Of a DNA stretch of 64,000 nt, positions 34,544 through 43,734 are shown piece after piece. Location of the stretch: NCBI RefSeq assembly GCF_002155685.1, contig NZ_MUYK01000003.1, positions 372,001 through 436,000 on the forward strand, in the 5' to 3' direction. The position numbers were made by a program, and so were the translations under genes. Numbering within the stretch: position 1 is the first letter of the stretch; the number at the start of each line of letters is the position of its first letter. This stretch comes from Erythrobacter colymbi. GTDB taxonomy: Bacteria > Pseudomonadota > Alphaproteobacteria > Sphingomonadales > Sphingomonadaceae. The notes under the pieces were generated by a model. That model did no database searches, was not told the origin of the DNA, and worked only from the letters and a program-made list of their open reading frames with translations.

Positions 34544-35398
34544 ATGCTGCGCCGCCTCCTCGCGGCGTTCGCGCTGCTCACGCCCTCGGCGCTGATGGCG
34601 CAGGCGGACGGGGAGGCGATCATCATCACCGGTGTGGTCGATGCCATGGGCGGCGGCGGCGGCTTCCAGAACCAGGGCGAGACCCGCTGGACCAGTTCGG
34701 TCCATTTCGTCGCATGGCGCGAGGGGGACGGGCCGGTGCGCACCGACACGCTGAGGGTCGAAATTCCCGACCAGCGCCAGAGCGATTTGTCCAAGTGGGA
34801 AGCGGTGTTCCCGCCCCGCACGCTGGTCCGCATCGCGATCCGCGCGCCCGTGCGCGAGGAGAACGGCCGGGCGAAGGCGGTGCTGCGCGCGCCCCTGCCG
34901 CGCGTCGAGGATGCCGCCCTGCTGGCCGCCGCCAATCCGTTGCTCAACCCGCCGCCGCTCACCGATCCGGCGTTCGGCACCTTCACCTCCGATCTACAGT
35001 TCCCGCAGTGGTTCCGGCAGAAGCGCGAATGGCTGGGGCGCGAGATCGCCGTGGTGCTGACGCTCGACTATGCTGGCCCGCCCGGGCCCGATGCCGGAGC
35101 GCAGGCCCTCGCGCGGCTGCATGCGGTGTGGGACGCCCGCGAGGCGTGGGACGCAAGGCTGCGCGAGGCCATCGCTGCCGATTACTACGAGGTCTGGACG
35201 GACAACTGGCGCGAGGACGGCCAGTCGCCGGTCAGCCGCGAGGCCTTCAAGGCGCGCTTCACGCTCGAGGAAGCGGAGTTCTCGCCCGATGGCTCCTTCA
35301 CCTTCACCTTCGGCGACGATGACCTGTTCTGGAGCCACGGGATGATGGTGAGCTACGATCCGGAGACCGACGCGCTCCATGCGGAGATGTTCGGATGA
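34544..35398 (+). CDS. Exported protein, DUF2262-like, first of two tandem paralogues
   Basis: 284 residues with a signal peptide (LLAAFALLTPSALMAQA). The pattern IITGVV...WTSSVHFVAWREGDGP and later FGTF...EWLGREIAVVLTLDY recurs in the next gene, so the two are ancient tandem duplicates. The C-terminal part (FTLEEAEFSPDGSFTFTFG then DDLFWSHGMMVSYD) resembles DUF2262 proteins, of unknown function, from memory. It starts four bases after valS and is joined to its paralogue by ATGA. Confidence 0.78.
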   Translation: MLRRLLAAFALLTPSALMAQADGEAIIITGVVDAMGGGGGFQNQGETRWTSSVHFVAWREGDGPVRTDTLRVEIPDQRQSDLSKWEAVFPPRTLVRIAIRAPVREENGRAKAVLRAPLPRVEDAALLAAANPLLNPPPLTDPAFGTFTSDLQFPQWFRQKREWLGREIAVVLTLDYAGPPGPDAGAQALARLHAVWDAREAWDARLREAIAADYYEVWTDNWREDGQSPVSREAFKARFTLEEAEFSPDGSFTFTFGDDDLFWSHGMMVSYDPETDALHAEMFG

Positions 35399-36234
35399 TG
35401 CTGCGCGCGCTGCTCGCCCTGCTGCTGCTGGCTCTGCCCGCCGCCCTGCGCGCTCAGGAGCCCGCGCCCGCGCCGGTGGTCATCACCGGCGTCGTGCTCG
35501 AACATGACACGGGCTATCCGCCCGGCGTCCTGTCGGAGGAATGGCAGCAGTGGTTCAAGCTGATCGCATGGCGCAAGGGTGACGGGCCGATCGAGACCAC
35601 GCAGATGTCGGTCACCTTCACCGCGCCCACCGAAGAAGCGATCGCCGCGATGCTGGCGCAAATTCCCGAAGGCGGGCTGGTGCGCTTCACCGTCTCGGGC
35701 GATGTCACCTACGACCAGAACCGCCCCGAGGCCAAATTGCTGGCGGTGCTGCCGACCCCGGACGACTCCAAGCTGGTGGACACTGCCGTAAGGGTGCTCC
35801 ATCCCGAGCCGCTGGTCGACCCCGAGCTGGGCACATTTCTCCCCGCGATCCAGCCGCACTTCGCCTTCTCGCAAGAGCGCGAATGGCTCGGGCAGAAGGT
35901 CGAGGTGGTGCTGTGGCTCGACCTCAGGCTCGCCGACACCCGCGCGCGCACGCTGGCGACCATCGGCAGGGCGTGGGAGGAGCGCAAGACGCTCGACCGG
36001 CGGGCGCGCAAGGAATTGCAGCGCTTCCACGATCTGTGGCGCGAGCAATACCAGCGCCCCGGCGGGCCTGCGCTTTCCCGCGCCGGCTTCGCCAAGCGGC
36101 TGAAGCTGGTGGAGGTCTCCGCCTTCGACAATGGCGATATCGGCCTGCGCTACGTGCTCGACGGAGTCGATGACTTTCCGGTGATGGACTTCCGTCTCTG
36201 GAACGACGGCACGATCGAGACGAACATCCCATGA
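35395..36234 (+). CDS. Exported protein, DUF2262-like, second tandem paralogue
   Basis: 279 residues, signal peptide ALLALLLLALPAALRAQE. It shares the layout of the preceding protein: VVITGVV near the start, FKLIAWRKGDGPIETTQM, ELGTF...REWLGQKVEVVLWLDL, and a C-terminal beta segment (GDIGLRYVLDGVDDFPVMDF). The last region has diverged from the DDLFWSHG form of its paralogue. ATGA overlaps join it to both neighbours, so queE is cotranscribed. The function is unknown. Confidence 0.78.
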   Translation: MMLRALLALLLLALPAALRAQEPAPAPVVITGVVLEHDTGYPPGVLSEEWQQWFKLIAWRKGDGPIETTQMSVTFTAPTEEAIAAMLAQIPEGGLVRFTVSGDVTYDQNRPEAKLLAVLPTPDDSKLVDTAVRVLHPEPLVDPELGTFLPAIQPHFAFSQEREWLGQKVEVVLWLDLRLADTRARTLATIGRAWEERKTLDRRARKELQRFHDLWREQYQRPGGPALSRAGFAKRLKLVEVSAFDNGDIGLRYVLDGVDDFPVMDFRLWNDGTIETNIP

Positions 36235-36965
36235 ACGTCGTCCTTGCCACCGACGACACCGGCGGGCCGGAGATCTTCGCCTCGTTGCAGGGCGAAGGGC
36301 CGAGCATGGGCATGCCGGTCGCCTTCGTGCGCCTCTCGCGCTGCAACCTTGCCTGCACCTGGTGCGACACGGCCTATACCTGGCGGTTCGAGGGGGACAA
36401 CCGGCCGCACCGGGACGGGATCGCCTTCGAGCGCAAGGCCAATCAGGTGACGCTTTCGCCTGCCGAAACGGCCGAGCGGATCGCTGCCCTCGGCCAGAAG
36501 CGCCTCGTCATCACCGGGGGCGAGCCTTTGCTTCAGGCCCCGGCGCTCGCCGAGATGCTCACGAACCTGCCCGACATTTCGGTCGAGATCGAGACCAACG
36601 GCACCGTCGCCCCGCATGCGCGGCTCGATGTGCGGGTCGACCAGTACAATGTCAGCCCCAAGCTCGCGCATTCGGGCAACCCCGCCGATCTCGCACTGCT
36701 TCCCGAACGCCTCGACGCATGGGCGAGCGAGCCGCGCGCCTTCCTCAAATTCGTGATCGCCTCGCCCGCAGACGTGGACGAGGTGCTGGCGCTCCACGCG
36801 CGCTACCGCTTCCGCCCCGAGCGCGTGTTCCTGATGGCCGAGGGGACCGACAGCGCCACCCTGCGCGCGCGGCAGGCGTGGCTTTCCGAGCTGTGCCTGA
36901 AGCACGGCTTCCGGATGTCAGACCGGATGCATATTCACCTGTACGGGGATACGCGGGGAACGTGA
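36231..36965 (+). CDS. queE: 7-carboxy-7-deazaguanine synthase (radical SAM)
   Basis: 244 residues. QueE contracts 6-carboxytetrahydropterin to 7-carboxy-7-deazaguanine for queuosine tRNA modification. The radical-SAM cluster cysteines are in SRCNLACTWCDTAY (CxxxCxxC), followed by the SAM-binding ITGGEPLLQ and IETNGT. ATG overlaps the stop of the upstream paralogue. Other queuosine genes are not in the window. Confidence 0.94.
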   Translation: MNVVLATDDTGGPEIFASLQGEGPSMGMPVAFVRLSRCNLACTWCDTAYTWRFEGDNRPHRDGIAFERKANQVTLSPAETAERIAALGQKRLVITGGEPLLQAPALAEMLTNLPDISVEIETNGTVAPHARLDVRVDQYNVSPKLAHSGNPADLALLPERLDAWASEPRAFLKFVIASPADVDEVLALHARYRFRPERVFLMAEGTDSATLRARQAWLSELCLKHGFRMSDRMHIHLYGDTRGT

Positions 36966-36972
36966 CTTGTTG

Positions 36973-37085
36973 GCGTGCCCGCCTCCGCGGGCACGTCCTC
37001 GGTGCTGTTCCCTCCCCCCGGCTCGAGGCCGGGGTCCGGGGCACCTGCGGCTCGCGCGCGTGCGCTCGCGGTCGCTGGCGCGACC
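36973..37085 (+). repeat. Structured dispersed repeat, copy 1
   Basis: One of four ~105-nt copies in the window. Layout: hairpin GTGCCCGC-CTCC-GCGGGCAC, conserved link GTCCTCGGTGCTGTTCC, a second stem closed by GGTGC/GGCACC (inner CCCCGGC/GGCCGGGG), conserved CCTGCGGCTCG, then a third stem GGTCGC/GCGACC. It begins eight bases after the queE stop. Confidence 0.8.
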
Positions 37086-37120
37086 GAAGACAGCGCGACG
37101 CTCGAGCAATGGAGGTGCCT

Positions 37121-37225
37121 CGGTCCGCCATCGGACGGACCGCAAGGCCGACTGGCCGCCCGCAGGCGCCCGTAGCGTAGCGAAGGAACAGCGCCGAGGA
37201 CGTCCGCGCGGAGGCGCGCGGACGC
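37121..37225 (-). repeat. Structured dispersed repeat, copy 2 (inverted)
   Basis: Read on the minus strand it has the same order as copy 1: a CCGCGC/GCGCGG-type hairpin around CCTCC, then GTCCTCGGCGCTGTTCC, a stem closed by GGCGC/GCGCC, and a third stem GGTCCG/CGGACC. Copies 1 and 2 face each other between queE and the HerA-like gene and together fill nearly the whole 272-base gap. Confidence 0.8.
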
Positions 37226-37237
37226 AGAGAAAACAGC

Positions 37238-38935
37238 CTACCCCTGGCTTCTCCAGCGCATCACCACGCGGTCGACCAGTTCTTCCTCGCCGCCGTCCTG
37301 CTTCCACAGTTCGGCGAAGCTCGGGTCTTCGGAGGCCGGGCGCTTGTGTTCCTCAAGGTTGTCGAAGGTCACGCGGATCGGGATCGCGACGCCTTCGCCG
37401 CAGATGATGCATTCGCGGTTGCGCAGCGCCGGGATCGAATCGAGGAAGCCGCGCGCGCCTTCGGGCATGGCGGCCTTCACGAAGGCCTGGTCGCGGTCGT
37501 TGTTGAGGCGCATCGCGATGATCGTGCCGCACTGCGAAAGCACGCCTTCGGCAAGGTCCGAGGGGCGCTGGGTGATGAGGCCGAGGCTGATGCCGTATTT
37601 ACGGCCTTCCTTGGCGATGCGGCTGAGGATCTTGCCGACAGACGAGCCGTCGGCATTCTTCTCGTTGGGCACGTAGCGGTGCGCTTCCTCGCACACCAGA
37701 AGCACGGGGCGGGTCTTTTCGTCGCGGCCCCAGATCGCGAAGTCGAAGACGAGGCGGCTGAGCACCGCGACCACGGTCGAGGTGATGTCCGACGGCACGC
37801 CCGACACGTCGATGATCGAGATCGGCTTGCCGTGGCCGGGCATGCGGAAGACCTTGGCGATGAACTCCACCATCGTGTCGCCCACCAGCATGCCGGAGAA
37901 CATGAACTGGTAGCGCGGATCGGCCTTCAGCTCGTCGAGCTTCTGCTTGATCCGCATATAGGGCGCCGAGGAGGTCGCCTTGTCGAGGCGCCCCATCTCG
38001 TCCTGAAGGATCGCGCTGAAATCGGACAGCAGATAGGGGATCGGCGAATCCACCGTGATCTTGCCCATCGTCTGTGCCAGCCGGCTCTTGGTGCGCGCGG
38101 CCAGCAGCACCTTGGCGAGAATGTCGCTGTCGGTCTGGCGGTCGTTGCCGCTCGAGGAGAGCAGCACCTCGCAATGCTCCTCGAAGTTCATCAGCCAGTA
38201 GGGCATCTGGAGGTTCGAGACGTCGAGGATCTGCCCGGTGGTGCGGAACGCGGCGGAATATTCGCCGTGCGGATCGATCATCACGATGTGACCCTTGGGC
38301 GATGCCTCGCAGATGCGGTGCAGGATCAGCGCGGCACTGGTCGACTTGCCGGTACCGGTCGAGCCGAGCAGCGCGAAGTGCTTGCCGAGCATCGCATCGA
38401 TGTAGAGGCCGGCCCGGATGTCCTTGGTCGGGAAGACCTTGCCGATGGTGATGCTGGCGCGGCCATCGCTGGCATAGATCTGTTCGAGATCCTTGGTCGT
38501 CGCCGGATAGATCATCGCACCCGGGATCGGGTAGCGGGTAACACCGCGCTTGAACCCGTGGATGCGGCCCGTCAGCTTCTCCTCGCCGCCCTCGCCGAGA
38601 AAGTCGATATGGGCGATGATCCCGCCCTCGGTGCGGCGGTCCTTGCGCTGGTCGCGCACGTTGGCGAGCAGCCACGTGTCGCCGACGCGGATCTTGATCT
38701 GGCTGCCGACCTGCCCTGCCATCTGCACCGAGGGGTCGGCGTCCTTCATGCATTCGTTGATGCGTTGCAGATCGAGCGCGATCTGCGAGCCCGAGCCCGA
38801 GATTTCCAGCACCACGCCGATCGGCAGGCGCGCATTGTCCTGCGTGCCGCGGGCATAGGCCGCCGCGACTTCCTCCGCGCCGGCCGGATTGGGTCCGGTG
38901 AAGCGCTCGAAATCCTGTGTGGCGTGATCCGTCAT
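37238..38935 (-). CDS. HerA-like hexameric ATPase (DUF87)
   Basis: 565 residues. An N-terminal HAS-barrel-like region is followed by the DUF87/HerA motor: Walker A GSTGTGKSTSAAL (~190-200), Walker B IVMIDPHGEYSA, the second acidic strand VLLVCEEAHRYVP, and the arginine-finger region ITQRPSDLAEGVLSQCGT. HerA motors pump or unwind DNA, usually with the nuclease NurA during end resection. No nurA-like gene is next to it, so its partner is unknown. Related alphaproteobacterial proteins are widespread and single. Confidence 0.88.
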   Translation of the reverse strand: MTDHATQDFERFTGPNPAGAEEVAAAYARGTQDNARLPIGVVLEISGSGSQIALDLQRINECMKDADPSVQMAGQVGSQIKIRVGDTWLLANVRDQRKDRRTEGGIIAHIDFLGEGGEEKLTGRIHGFKRGVTRYPIPGAMIYPATTKDLEQIYASDGRASITIGKVFPTKDIRAGLYIDAMLGKHFALLGSTGTGKSTSAALILHRICEASPKGHIVMIDPHGEYSAAFRTTGQILDVSNLQMPYWLMNFEEHCEVLLSSSGNDRQTDSDILAKVLLAARTKSRLAQTMGKITVDSPIPYLLSDFSAILQDEMGRLDKATSSAPYMRIKQKLDELKADPRYQFMFSGMLVGDTMVEFIAKVFRMPGHGKPISIIDVSGVPSDITSTVVAVLSRLVFDFAIWGRDEKTRPVLLVCEEAHRYVPNEKNADGSSVGKILSRIAKEGRKYGISLGLITQRPSDLAEGVLSQCGTIIAMRLNNDRDQAFVKAAMPEGARGFLDSIPALRNRECIICGEGVAIPIRVTFDNLEEHKRPASEDPSFAELWKQDGGEEELVDRVVMRWRSQG

Positions 38936-39041
38936 CTAAGCCCGTCCTGCTTGGGTGGCATCCAAAACCACACAAGGGGTAGGACCGGTAAGGTTAAAAT
39001 CGGGTCAACATTGACCAGAACCTACAAATGGCCGGCCAGTG

Positions 39042-39827
39042 TCAGCCGCGCGCGAACAGGCGTCCGGCGAGCCACCCCATGCCGAGCGAGAGCGCGATCG
39101 CGCCGAGGCCGTAGAAGAACGACCAGCGCTGCGAAGCGGTGACGACCTGCCCTTCCAGCCCCGCCTTCACCACCTCGATCCGCGCCGTCGCGCTCGCCAG
39201 CACGCGCCCGCGCGAGACCGCGAAAGTCTCGGCGGTGTAGCGGCCGGTGGTGACGTTGGAGGGCAGGTCGATGCGCGCCTGGTAGAGCACGTTCTCCGCA
39301 ATCGTCACCCCGCCCGGGTTCTCCTGATACAGGCCCTGCCGCTTGCGCAGCTCGACCAGACCTTGCGCGTAGCGTGCCTGTTCGGCCGGATCGATCGCGC
39401 CCGAGGGAGAAAGCTGGATGAAGTCCGTCCCCAGCTCGTAGATCGCGGCTGTGCGTTCATCCACGATCTGGCGGATGGGCCGCGAGGAGGCGACCGCGAA
39501 GAAGGCCGGGGCCGAGCGGAAATCGGAGGATCCGGCATTGGCCCAGATGCCCGCGATGCGTTCCTTCTCGCGGATGCGCACGGCCTCGGTCGGGCCCTTG
39601 AGCACGACGACGATGTCGTAATTGCCCGTCGCCCGCGCGCCGCCGGGGTCCATCACCGCGCCGTAGAGCAGCAGCCGCGCGCCGGTGAAGCCCTGCCGCA
39701 CCTCGATCCGCGACTGGCTGACTGCGGGTACCAGAAGCGGCTCGTTCTGCGCGCGCGCCGGCGACGGCACGAGGGCGAGCGCGGCGACTGCCACGGGCAG
39801 GGCCGCAAGCCACGCCGCCCCCTTCAC
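39042..39827 (-). CDS. TIGR02186-family transmembrane protein
   Basis: 261 residues from GTG 39827. I prefer this start over ATG 39866 because it removes a 29-base overlap with the upstream permease gene and gives a clean signal peptide (VKGAAWLAALPVAVAALALV). The periplasmic domain (FTGARLLLYGAVMDPGGARA, YDIVVVLKGPTEAVRIREKE, NYTAET-type strand TGRYTAETFAVSRGRVL) ends in a C-terminal membrane helix (FFYGLGAIALSLGMGWLAGR). This family is confined largely to alphaproteobacteria and is commonly paired with a TSUP permease, as here. The role is unproven; transport of a sulfur anion is inferred from the neighbour. Confidence 0.88.
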   Translation of the reverse strand: MKGAAWLAALPVAVAALALVPSPARAQNEPLLVPAVSQSRIEVRQGFTGARLLLYGAVMDPGGARATGNYDIVVVLKGPTEAVRIREKERIAGIWANAGSSDFRSAPAFFAVASSRPIRQIVDERTAAIYELGTDFIQLSPSGAIDPAEQARYAQGLVELRKRQGLYQENPGGVTIAENVLYQARIDLPSNVTTGRYTAETFAVSRGRVLASATARIEVVKAGLEGQVVTASQRWSFFYGLGAIALSLGMGWLAGRLFARG

Positions 39828-39837
39828 CTGCGCAGCC

Positions 39838-40755
<918 letters not shown>

Positions 40756-40848
40756 GCGCGGTAGGCTAGCCGAGGCGGCGAGGGGATTAAACCCGCCAGA
40801 GATACTTGTTCTATGATCGCGCTGACGCGCGATGCCACCTTCGGTGGC

Positions 40849-40961
40849 GCAGACCTCCCGCCCCGCCTCCCCACCGCTGTAGGCGGCCGGCGACGCCGGA
40901 AGCCACCAATAGTACCACCAGGATATGGTGGCCGGGTGGGGAGGCGGGGCGGGAGGTCTGC
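40849..40961. repeat. Perfect 27-bp inverted repeat (potential cruciform)
   Basis: Arms 40849-40875 and 40935-40961 are exact reverse complements (core GACCTCCCGCCCCGCCTCCC) separated by 59 bases. Smaller hairpins nest outside (GCCACC-TTC-GGTGGC at ~40834-40848; GTCGCGC/GCGCGAC at ~40962-40979). It fills the gap between the starts/ends of two minus-strand genes and is unlike the other repeat classes in the window. Confidence 0.88.
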
Positions 40962-40985
40962 GTCGCGCGCCAGCGCGACCGAAAG

Positions 40986-42173
40986 CTAGAACTGCGTCGA
41001 GACTGTCGCCGCCACACCGCTGTCGGGGCTCGCGTCGCCCGCCACCCTTTGCCGCCAGTCGACCGTCACGCGGGTCGGGACCTTGCCGACCTTCATGTCG
41101 AGCCGCAGCGTCGGGCCGATGTCGAGCCGCTCGGCATCCTTCTGCGCCCCGCCCCACACCGCCGCGCCGAGGCTGAGGCTGAGGGCATTGCGGCTCAGCC
41201 GGTCGACCAGCCGGATCGGGCCGGTCACGCTCGCCTGACCGTCGGCGAACCAGGTCGAGGCCGGACCGCCGACCCAGCCGCCCTGCCCGTAGGCTTCGAG
41301 CTGCGTGCCATAGGGAAGGCGCACCGGCGGCAGCTCGGTCACGACGTAGCCCGCCGGGCGCACCGCGGTGCCGAAGGCGGCATCGGTGTAGCGCACCTCG
41401 CCCGCCACCCGCAGCGGGACGCTGGCGAGCGGCCGCAGCGAGCCGCCGAGCGCGACCTCGTTCTCCCCGTTCACCACCAGCGCGCGATAGGCGCGCAGGT
41501 ACAGGCGCGGGTCATAGCTGCTGGCGGGGGCGAGACGGTAGGTCAGCACCGTGCCCGACTGGCTCGCCCCGTAGACCGGCACGCGGCCCTGCGAGACCGG
41601 CGCCGCATCCGATCCCTGCCGCCAGAACCCCCAGCCATCGAGCGACCAGCGTCCCGGCGGCGGCGCGGCAGCGGCGAGCACTGGGGGGAGGAAGGGCGGT
41701 TTGGGGGCAGACGGCTGAGGCTCGCCCCCGTTATCGCGCGCGGCCAGCCGCGGATCGCCCGGGGGAAGCGAGAAGCCGGCAAGCGCGCCGGGGAGCCAGA
41801 TCGTCGCGGGTGCGGGGGTCGCAGCCTCGGGCGCGCGGGCATAGCGGGGCATGGCGACGGCGGGCCGCCACAGGCCGGCTCCGGTTCCCTGCATCCTCCC
41901 GAGCACAGGAGCGACCCAAGCGGAGGGGGTCTCGGGCACGGGGACATAGCGCGCGAAAGGGGCAAGCTCGGCCCAGGGGGGCGGAGCGCCCGGCGGCGGC
42001 GCGAGGCTCGTCGCCTGCGGCACTCCGGCATGGGCCTGCGCGGGGGGCGCGAAGGGGTCCTCCCACCACGCGACCCGCACCGCGCACCACCCCGCCAGCA
42101 TCACCCCCAGCATCAGCAGCGGGCTGCCCTTGGTCCGGACATGGTGCCGGACGCTGCGGGGCAGGCCCGTCAC
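40986..42173 (-). CDS. NfrA-like outer membrane protein lacking TPR repeats (putative glycan export)
   Basis: 395 residues starting at GTG 42173, which overlaps the stop of the NfrB-like gene (GTGA). An N-terminal hydrophobic segment (PLLMLGVMLAGWCAVRVAWW) leads to ~150 residues rich in Pro and Ala, then a C-terminal half with alternating beta-strands (VLTYRLAPASSYDPRLYLRAY, LSLSLGAAVWGG, TRVTVDWRQRVAG) ending in STQF, the aromatic end of an outer-membrane barrel. The strands resemble the C-terminal region of E. coli NfrA, but the TPR part is absent. With NfrB it could export a surface glycan used by N4-like phages. This is inference from synteny and fold. Confidence 0.68.
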   Translation of the reverse strand: MTGLPRSVRHHVRTKGSPLLMLGVMLAGWCAVRVAWWEDPFAPPAQAHAGVPQATSLAPPPGAPPPWAELAPFARYVPVPETPSAWVAPVLGRMQGTGAGLWRPAVAMPRYARAPEAATPAPATIWLPGALAGFSLPPGDPRLAARDNGGEPQPSAPKPPFLPPVLAAAAPPPGRWSLDGWGFWRQGSDAAPVSQGRVPVYGASQSGTVLTYRLAPASSYDPRLYLRAYRALVVNGENEVALGGSLRPLASVPLRVAGEVRYTDAAFGTAVRPAGYVVTELPPVRLPYGTQLEAYGQGGWVGGPASTWFADGQASVTGPIRLVDRLSRNALSLSLGAAVWGGAQKDAERLDIGPTLRLDMKVGKVPTRVTVDWRQRVAGDASPDSGVAATVSTQF

Positions 42174-43606
42174 CGCCTCGCGGGCCCGAACAGGCCGGCC
42201 TCGGCCGGGTGGGCATCATGGTCGGTCTTGTCCCACACCGCCTTGCGTCCGCCGAGCGTGCCGATGTAGGCGGTCACCGCGCGCCGCCCCGCGATGATCG
42301 CGATGATGTTGGCGAGCGGCAGGCGCAGCACGGCGAACAGCCCCTCGACCGATCCGTATTCGCGCGCGGTGAAGACGAAGCGCATGGCGATGCGCCAGAC
42401 GAAGGCGACCCCGTTGGCGATCAGCACCGCAGCCAGCAGCGGAGTCAGCGGCGGCGGCTGGGCGACCCCGGCCACCACAAGCAGGCCCATGATCGCGGTC
42501 AGGAACACCAGCGCATAGCCCACCAGCAGCACCAGCGCGGTCATCGGCCCGCGCCGGTCGCGCGCGCGCATCCACGTTTCGCGCAGACCCCCGTCCCAGC
42601 CGACCCGGTCCCAGCCCTGCAGCGCGATCCCCAGAACCCAGCGTGCCTTCTGGCGCACGACATTCTCGAAGCGGTGGGGGAAGAAGGCGCGGGTCGCGAT
42701 CAGCCGGCCATCCTCGCCGCGCGCCCGCACGAAGCGGCAGCGCCCGCCCGCGGCGGCTATGGCGAGGCCGAGCTCGTAATCCTCGGTCAGCGAGTCGCTG
42801 GCGAAAGGCAGGCCCGCCGCGCCGCCTTCCTCGATGTGGCGCGCCACCAGCCAGTCGAGCGCGCGGCGCGATGCGGCGCAGCCCACGCCCGCGCCCGGCA
42901 GCCCCGCCCCCAGCGCATCGCGCACCACCAGCGCCTTGCCATGAGCCTCGGCGAATTCCTCGCAATAGTGGCTGCCGATCTGCCGTTCGAGCCATGCGCG
43001 CTGGCGCGGCACCAGCGGTTCGACCGGCAGCTGCACGAAGTCCGCCCCCGCCTCGACCGCCTCGTCGAGCAGCCCGAGCGCGCCGGCATCGACCATGTCC
43101 TCGGCATCGTGGAACACCAGCATGGCATAGCGCCGGCCCGACCGCGCCTCGTCCATCGCGAGGGCGGCATAGAGGCGGTTGAGGCAATCGGCCTTGGTGG
43201 TCGGGCCTTCGTGCCCGTGGATCACCAGCCGCAGCCGCGTGTCGCCCCGGGCCGCCGCGATCGCCGCGCCGAGCGTGTCGGGATCGTTGCGATAGCAGCC
43301 GATATAGAGGCGCAGGTCCGCTTGCTGCCAGGTGTCGAGCAGGTGGCGGATGGTCTGGCCGATCACCGCGTCCTCGCGCCAGGCCGGGATCAGCACCGCG
43401 GCCGGGCCGGACAGCTGCCGCTGGCGCAGGCTGACGCGGTTCACCCGCGCCGTCTTCGCCCGCCCGGTTGCCCTGAGCCACAGCCACGCCGCATCGACCG
43501 CCAGATCATCCAGCGCGCCGATCAGGAAGAACACTCCTGCGAACAGCAATAGTTCGTGCTGTAGCAGGGCAAGACCCTGCCACAGACCAGGCTCGGTAAA
43601 GGACAA
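42170..43606 (-). CDS. NfrB-like membrane glycosyltransferase
   Basis: 478 residues. An N-terminal membrane helix, a GT2 catalytic domain (AAVLIPAWREDAVIGQTIRHL, YAMLVFHDAEDMVDAGALGL with its acidic metal site, DSLTEDYELGLAIAAAGG, QKARWVLGIALQGWDRV) and several C-terminal helices (MTALVLLVGYALVFLTAIMG) match NfrB, the inner-membrane synthase of the N4-phage receptor glycan. The C-terminal MshE-type c-di-GMP domain of E. coli NfrB is missing, as length shows. TTG 43606 was chosen because AAGGGGG precedes it; TTG 43624 would lie only four bases from the predicted transcript start. Confidence 0.82.
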   Translation of the reverse strand: MSFTEPGLWQGLALLQHELLLFAGVFFLIGALDDLAVDAAWLWLRATGRAKTARVNRVSLRQRQLSGPAAVLIPAWREDAVIGQTIRHLLDTWQQADLRLYIGCYRNDPDTLGAAIAAARGDTRLRLVIHGHEGPTTKADCLNRLYAALAMDEARSGRRYAMLVFHDAEDMVDAGALGLLDEAVEAGADFVQLPVEPLVPRQRAWLERQIGSHYCEEFAEAHGKALVVRDALGAGLPGAGVGCAASRRALDWLVARHIEEGGAAGLPFASDSLTEDYELGLAIAAAGGRCRFVRARGEDGRLIATRAFFPHRFENVVRQKARWVLGIALQGWDRVGWDGGLRETWMRARDRRGPMTALVLLVGYALVFLTAIMGLLVVAGVAQPPPLTPLLAAVLIANGVAFVWRIAMRFVFTAREYGSVEGLFAVLRLPLANIIAIIAGRRAVTAYIGTLGGRKAVWDKTDHDAHPAEAGLFGPARR

Positions 43607-43634
43607 GGCGACCCCCTTCCCCAAACAGGAAGAG

Positions 43635-43663
43635 AATTTACCTTAAGCGCCCTAGTTAAGCAA
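43635..43663 (-). promoter_or_regulatory. Sigma70-type promoter of the NfrB-like operon
   Basis: On the minus strand TTGCTT (43663-43658), a 17-base spacer and TAAATT (43640-43635) form a -35/-10 pair. Transcription would start near 43628, about 20 bases before the TTG start codon. Confidence 0.55.
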
Positions 43664-43711
43664 CCGCGGCCAGTATTTTTGTTGGTTTATTTCGTTCTAA
43701 AATCGTGACTT

Positions 43712-43734
43712 GTAAAAACTGGTCACTTTACCAG
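43712..43734 (-). terminator. Weak terminator of gloA
   Basis: On the minus strand CTGGT and ACCAG flank AAAGTG and are followed by TTTTTAC. The stem is only five base pairs and overlaps the gloA stop codon. Confidence 0.45.

Noticed and set aside
31753..34986. Long open frame (1077 codons) antisense to valS
   Set aside because: It mirrors the codon pattern of valS on the opposite strand, has Arg/His/Val/Asp-rich composition without domains, and valS is certain. A GC-rich shadow frame.
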